Source: JBATTK01 sp049670505 (GTDB taxonomy: Bacteria; Bacteroidota; Bacteroidia; Flavobacteriales; Flavobacteriaceae). From it: a stretch of DNA of 14,168 bases. Positions 14,019-14,168 of this stretch are shown piece after piece (within the stretch, counting starts at the first letter, position 1; every line of letters begins with the position of its first letter). The stretch covers positions 1-14,168 of the forward strand of contig JBATTK010000011.1 in assembly GCA_049670505.1 (NCBI GenBank), read 5' to 3'. A model generated the notes under the pieces. That model had not been told where the DNA came from. It searched no databases and saw only the letters and a list, made by a program, of their open reading frames with translations. The position numbers were made by a program, and so were the translations under genes.

Positions 14019-14168
14019 ATGAAAAAAAGTCTCAAGAATTTATCACTGAACAAAAAAACAATTTCTAAATTTCAGGTGTCAAGTATTGTGGGCGGAACTG
14101 TTTATACCAACAACGGTTGTAATTCAGTACCTACCGAAGGACATGGTGATCCCTACAAACAATGTGAT
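14019..14168 (+). CDS. GG-leader precursor peptide F, 5' part only
   Basis: The frame is open from the ATG to the end of the window (50 codons), so the C-terminus is missing. It begins MKKSLKNLS; the leader motif is LSLNKK (8-13), ending S22-I23-V24-G25-G26, with I23 at -4, F18 at -9 and I15 at -12. The visible core (24 residues) starts T-V-Y-T, with Cys at residues 34 and 49 and several Gly, Pro and Asn. The leader is one residue shorter than those of C, D and E. It is transcribed rightward, away from E, and is the first gene of whatever lies beyond the window, the most likely place for modification or immunity genes. Confidence 0.8.
   Translation, partial: MKKSLKNLSLNKKTISKFQVSSIVGGTVYTNNGCNSVPTEGHGDPYKQCD

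Noticed and set aside
1..14168. tRNA, rRNA, CRISPR array or complete insertion sequence
   Set aside because: No cloverleaf-like sequence, no regularly spaced repeats and no transposase reading frame could be found by eye.

Overview
The window looks like a chromosomal segment of a marine-type Flavobacteriaceae bacterium (phylum Bacteroidota). This rests on AT-rich DNA, a flavobacterial-style RadC, a DUF5723-like outer-membrane barrel, matches to the Bacteroidota -7 promoter element TAnnTTTG, little sign of Shine-Dalgarno sites, and GG-leader peptides with the LxLNKK motif typical of the phylum. No species is claimed.

Layout. Positions 1-8683 are mostly core genes: the 3' end of radC (+); a polysaccharide-deacetylase-like protein overlapping a YjjG-type HAD phosphatase (+); a three-gene unit of lipoprotein, outer-membrane barrel and secreted protein (+); rarA (-); a rhomboid protease (+); and rlmB (-). 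Between the secreted-protein gene and rarA lies a 222-bp element with 16-bp perfect terminal inverted repeats, flanked by TAA on both sides. It looks like a MITE (non-autonomous insertion element) that landed on the overlapping stop codons of two convergent genes without altering either protein.

Positions 8684-14168 are the accessory, most interesting part: a peptide secretion locus. A C39-peptidase ABC transporter (732 aa) and a HlyD-type adaptor (440 aa) form one operon. Around it sit six small genes for double-glycine leader peptides: two on the left (A, B), three on the right (C, D, E), and one running off the right end (F). The leaders are alike (LxLNKK, about 26-29 residues, ending in GG). 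The predicted cores are unrelated to one another but all contain Cys. The expected job is that the C39 domain cuts after GG while the ABC/HlyD pair exports the core, as in microcin V-type or RiPP export. No modification enzyme, immunity gene or TolC-like outer-membrane channel is visible here; they may lie beyond 14168 or elsewhere in the genome.

Peptides E and F are divergently transcribed from a 449-bp, very AT-rich spacer. It carries one 15-bp sequence twice, about 70-80 bp upstream of each start and in the same orientation relative to each gene, a candidate shared control site. Hairpin terminators at 8700-8733 and 12820-12842 insulate the locus from rlmB and separate the transporter operon from the convergent peptide genes.
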